Positions 60,613-64,000 of a DNA stretch of 64,000 nt are shown here, piece after piece (position 1 is the stretch's first letter; each line of letters begins with the position of its first letter). The stretch covers positions 62,001 to 126,000 of the forward strand of contig QCLK01000005.1 of NCBI GenBank assembly GCA_003214615.1. Reading direction: 5' to 3'. The stretch is from Pelagibacteraceae bacterium AG-414-E02. Its GTDB lineage: Bacteria > Pseudomonadota > Alphaproteobacteria > Pelagibacterales > Pelagibacteraceae. Position numbers and translations under genes: made by a program. Below the pieces are notes generated by a model. It did not search any database, had not been told where the DNA came from, and saw only the letters and a program-made list of their open reading frames with translations.

Positions 60613-61992
60613 ATGAGTGAAAAATCTTTTGAATTACAGGAAACTTTTAATCAAGCTTTAGAAAATTATAAAAAAAAAAATTTTAAAATCGCAGAACAGC
60701 TATACAATCAAATTTTAAAAAATAAACCAAATCATTTTGAATCTCTTTTATATTTATCATTAATATTATTAAATAATAGAAATTTTATTGAGGCAAAAAA
60801 AATATGCGAAATGGCAATTAAAATTCAACCTACAAATGCTGCTGCTTATCATAATCTTGGGCGAACTTTAAAAGAATTGGGCCAAAATGAAAAAGCTATT
60901 ATATATTACAAAAGGTCAATTGAACTTCAGCCAAATCTAATTGCTTCACATAATAATCTTGGCAACATATTGCAAGAGTTTGGAAAAAAAAGTGAAGCAG
61001 TCAATTGTTTTTTAAATGTAATAAAAATTCAACCGAATATGTTTGTAGCACATAACAATTTAGGAATTGTTTATCAAGAAATGAATGAAAACGAAAAAGC
61101 TATTGAGTGTTTTAAAAAAGCTATAGAAATTAATAGTAAATTTTATATGGCTCATTACAATCTTGGCAAAATTTATAAAAAAATAAAAAATTATAAAGAA
61201 GCAATAAAATTTTTTAAAATTGCAAATACGACTAGATCTAGAGCAGAGCTTTTAGAAACTACATATTTTTCAAGTGGTCTGGAAAATTATTCTGAAATTT
61301 TAAGAACACTATCTTCAAAAGACTCTTTAAATTTAAGAGTAGCAACTATGGCAGCTTATGTATCAAAAAAGGAAAACATACAAAACGATTATCCTTTTTG
61401 TAAAAATCCATTTGATTATGTATTTATAAAAAATTTAGAAAAAGAAATAAATTCACCAGATAAATTTTCTGAAAATATAGCCAAAGTATTAAATAATGTT
61501 GAGTTAATTTGGCAACCTACCTCTAAGAGTACCACTGGAGGTTTTCATACATCTGGTAATTTATTTAATAAAAAAGACGAAATAATTTTGCAATTAAAAA
61601 AAATAATAGAAACACAAATTAATATATACAAGGATAAATTTAAGTCTGGTAATGACTATTTCATAACAAAATGGCCGAAGAGAAGTGATCTAGAAGGATG
61701 GCACGTAAAGCTTATGAAAAAAGGTTTCCAAAAATCTCATATACATCCAGCTGGGTGGTTAAGTGGTTGTTTTTATTTAAAGATTCCAACAAAATTAAAA
61801 AAAGATGAAGGTGGTATTAGATTTACTCTTTCAGGATATGATTATCCTACCGATAAAAATTTACCAGTTATAACACATATACCAAAAATTTTTGACATAG
61901 TATTGTTTCCTTCTTCATTATTCCATGAAACAATCCCTTTTGATACACGAGAAGAAAGGCATGTAATAGCTTTTGATCTATCACCAAAATAG
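60613..61992 (+). CDS. TPR-repeat protein fused to putative 2OG-Fe(II) oxygenase domain
   Basis: Multiple TPRs (AAAYHNLGRTLKELGQNEKAIIYYKRSIELQPN) then FQKSHIHPAGWLSGCFYLKIP...FPSSLFHETIPFDTREERHVIAFDLSP. Confidence 0.87.
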   Translation: MSEKSFELQETFNQALENYKKKNFKIAEQLYNQILKNKPNHFESLLYLSLILLNNRNFIEAKKICEMAIKIQPTNAAAYHNLGRTLKELGQNEKAIIYYKRSIELQPNLIASHNNLGNILQEFGKKSEAVNCFLNVIKIQPNMFVAHNNLGIVYQEMNENEKAIECFKKAIEINSKFYMAHYNLGKIYKKIKNYKEAIKFFKIANTTRSRAELLETTYFSSGLENYSEILRTLSSKDSLNLRVATMAAYVSKKENIQNDYPFCKNPFDYVFIKNLEKEINSPDKFSENIAKVLNNVELIWQPTSKSTTGGFHTSGNLFNKKDEIILQLKKIIETQINIYKDKFKSGNDYFITKWPKRSDLEGWHVKLMKKGFQKSHIHPAGWLSGCFYLKIPTKLKKDEGGIRFTLSGYDYPTDKNLPVITHIPKIFDIVLFPSSLFHETIPFDTREERHVIAFDLSPK

Positions 61993-62009
61993 AGAATTGA
62001 AAAATTTAT

Positions 62010-62570
62010 ATGAAAAAAATTTTTTTTTTTAATCAAAAATCATTTCTTGATCAACTGGGTGTTTGTATCTCAAAAAATAATTATGAAGAGTCTTTACAAA
62101 AATTAAAAGAATTATGCATTAATAGTCCGTTTAATACTCAAGCTTTTATCCAAGTTTTTATAAGAGCATGGTGTGAAAAAATTCTTAATATGTTAAATAA
62201 TGATGCATTTGAAAATGCGAGGTTAAGAATTAATTCTCTTTATATGCTAATTAAGCATAATAGTTATTTGAATAAACTTATAAATATATATTTTGAAAAA
62301 ATTAATAAAAAAGAAATTTTTTCAAACCTAAAAGATAATGATAAGGCAATATATTTATCAATGCAATCACAATACTTTTACCAAATCAATAAACACGATG
62401 ATGCAGAAAAATGTGTTCAACAATGTCTTGATATAATAATTAAAATTTCTAAAAGAAAAAAAAATTCTATAGATTTTTGGTTATTATTACAAAAAAGCCT
62501 CAAAAATGTAAAAAACAAAAAAAAATCTGAAATATTTTTAAAAAAAATTTTGGAAAATTATGAAAATTAA
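62010..62570 (+). CDS. Hypothetical protein (possible helical-repeat)
   Basis: 186-aa ORF between oxygenase and carbamoyltransferase; no recognised motif. Confidence 0.55.
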   Translation: MKKIFFFNQKSFLDQLGVCISKNNYEESLQKLKELCINSPFNTQAFIQVFIRAWCEKILNMLNNDAFENARLRINSLYMLIKHNSYLNKLINIYFEKINKKEIFSNLKDNDKAIYLSMQSQYFYQINKHDDAEKCVQQCLDIIIKISKRKKNSIDFWLLLQKSLKNVKNKKKSEIFLKKILENYEN

Positions 62571-62576
62571 TATTTT

Positions 62577-64000
62577 ATGTGGATATTAGGTATTTCAAAA
62601 AGTCATAACGGAGCGGTAGCCTTAACCCATAATGGGAAGGTAGTTTGTGCCATACAAGCAGAACGTTTGTCTCGTATTAAAAGGCAAGCTTTAGATTTAA
62701 AAAATGATAGAGAACTATTAGTTAAATGTGTTTCATATTGTTTAAATTATGCTGGGATTAGACATTCTGATTTACAATCAATCGCAATATGTACACCTTG
62801 GGACGTCGATTTTTTAGAAAATAAAACTTTGTTTGATTATATTGGAGGAGCGCCCAAAGATTATAAAGGTACTTTCTATGTACCTCATCATTATTCACAT
62901 GTTGAATACATTTTACATTATTCAAAATTATCACCTGGAATAGTTCTGATTATTGATGGTAGTGGATCAAAGGAAAAAGACAGAAAATACTTTAATATCA
63001 AAGAACAAATAAATCCAAAATGTATTTCCCATGTTCATAAATCCGGAAAAGAAACTATTTCAGCTTATTGGTTTGATGGAAAAAATTTATATTTAATTTA
63101 TAGATTCAGCCCTTCAATAAACCGTGACGATAAAATTAATCAAAATAGCAATGGTTTTCTTCAAAGCATTGGACATTATTGGCGATGGGCTTCAAATTAT
63201 TGTTGTGGTTCACATTCTGAAGCAGGAAAAGTAATGGGTCTTGCAGCTTTTGGCAAACCTAATAAGTACAAAAGTTTAAAAATTTTATCAACCAACAAAG
63301 ATGGGTTAATTAAATTAAACTACAAAAAATTAAATGAAAAATTTAATTCACCAAATATTTTTGGAACAGATTTAACCGAAAGTGAACACTACAGTAATAT
63401 TGCTGCAATGGTCCAAAAAGATACAGAACACACTATATTAAAAATTTTGAAAATTTTAAAAAAAAAATATCCTACAGATACTTTTTATTATTCAGGCGGT
63501 GTTGCTTTAAATGTCGTTGTAAATGAAAAAATTATAAAAAGTAATTTGTTTAAAAATGTTTTTCTTAATGGTTCATCAGAAGATAATGGTACGGCTATTG
63601 GTGCAGCATTATCAGTTTCGAATTTTTTAACAAATAAACGTTCGACAGAATTAGTTACAGACTATTATGGAAAAACTTATTCTAACGATGAAATTTTGAG
63701 TGCCATTAAAAAATATTCATTTAAATATGATTTTATCGATGAAAAAAAGAAATATGATTTAGTTGCATCTTTAATTTTTAAAAACAAAGTAGTTGGCTGG
63801 TTCCAAGGCAAAAGCGAATTTGGACCAAGAGCACTGGGTAACAGAAGTATTTTAGCTAATCCAATGAATCCAAAAATGAAAAATATTCTTGATCTTTATA
63901 TAAAGCAACGAGATAGATACCGTCCATATGCGCCAGTAGTATTAGAAGAATATGTTAAGGAATACTTTGATATAAAAGGCGTTTCCCCAGTTATGATGAC
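62577..64000 (+). CDS. Carbamoyltransferase, NodU/CmcH family, partial (runs off window)
   Basis: MWILGISKSHNGAVALTHNGKVVCAIQAERLSRIKRQ, FYSGGVALNVVVNEKI, VVGWFQGKSEFGPRALGNRSILANP; no stop before the window end so absent from the ORF track. Confidence 0.92.
   Translation, partial: MWILGISKSHNGAVALTHNGKVVCAIQAERLSRIKRQALDLKNDRELLVKCVSYCLNYAGIRHSDLQSIAICTPWDVDFLENKTLFDYIGGAPKDYKGTFYVPHHYSHVEYILHYSKLSPGIVLIIDGSGSKEKDRKYFNIKEQINPKCISHVHKSGKETISAYWFDGKNLYLIYRFSPSINRDDKINQNSNGFLQSIGHYWRWASNYCCGSHSEAGKVMGLAAFGKPNKYKSLKILSTNKDGLIKLNYKKLNEKFNSPNIFGTDLTESEHYSNIAAMVQKDTEHTILKILKILKKKYPTDTFYYSGGVALNVVVNEKIIKSNLFKNVFLNGSSEDNGTAIGAALSVSNFLTNKRSTELVTDYYGKTYSNDEILSAIKKYSFKYDFIDEKKKYDLVASLIFKNKVVGWFQGKSEFGPRALGNRSILANPMNPKMKNILDLYIKQRDRYRPYAPVVLEEYVKEYFDIKGVSPVMM

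Noticed and set aside
1-64000. CRISPR arrays, IS elements, prophage, toxin-antitoxin or restriction systems
   Set aside because: No regularly spaced repeats, transposase, integrase, phage structural or defence motifs seen on reading the ORFs and intergenic regions

Overview
Coding-dense, AT-rich bacterial chromosome segment. Protein families and gene order fit a streamlined alphaproteobacterium, most likely SAR11/Pelagibacterales (inference, no database search possible). Recognisable blocks: (1) leuC(partial)-rplS-trmD-rpsP-ffh on the minus strand, with no rimM and with lysine/proline/alanine-rich tails on S16 and L19; (2) dapF-ftsY; (3) a ~13 kb minus-strand catabolic block: amidase, TRAP transporter (DctP/Q/M), thiolase, 2-hydroxyacid dehydrogenase, glycolate oxidase glcDEF, class I aminotransferase, FMN 2-hydroxyacid oxidase; (4) housekeeping genes (hspQ, yciB, argG, folD, hemCD, tsaD); (5) acs with a poly-lysine N-terminus and a strongly ribosome-bound sodium:solute symporter; (6) rpe-heparinase-purH; (7) tRNA-Gly(GCC), rho-hemJ-hemH-hemE, then a very AT-rich gap and ppsR/DUF299-maf-aroE-coaE-dnaQ-secB-fxsA, the classic alphaproteobacterial oriC neighbourhood; (8) hslVU and hisB-hisA-hisF-hisE without hisH; (9) at the right edge a TPR/2OG-Fe(II) oxygenase, an orphan protein and a NodU/CmcH-type carbamoyltransferase. 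The best candidates for new biology are an apparent three-hairpin RNA with its own promoter-like and terminator-like signals upstream of ffh, the putative oriC, the shared 59-bp tail module between rpsP and rplS, and the oxygenase/carbamoyltransferase cluster cut by the window end. No CRISPR, rRNA, prophage or IS element was seen.
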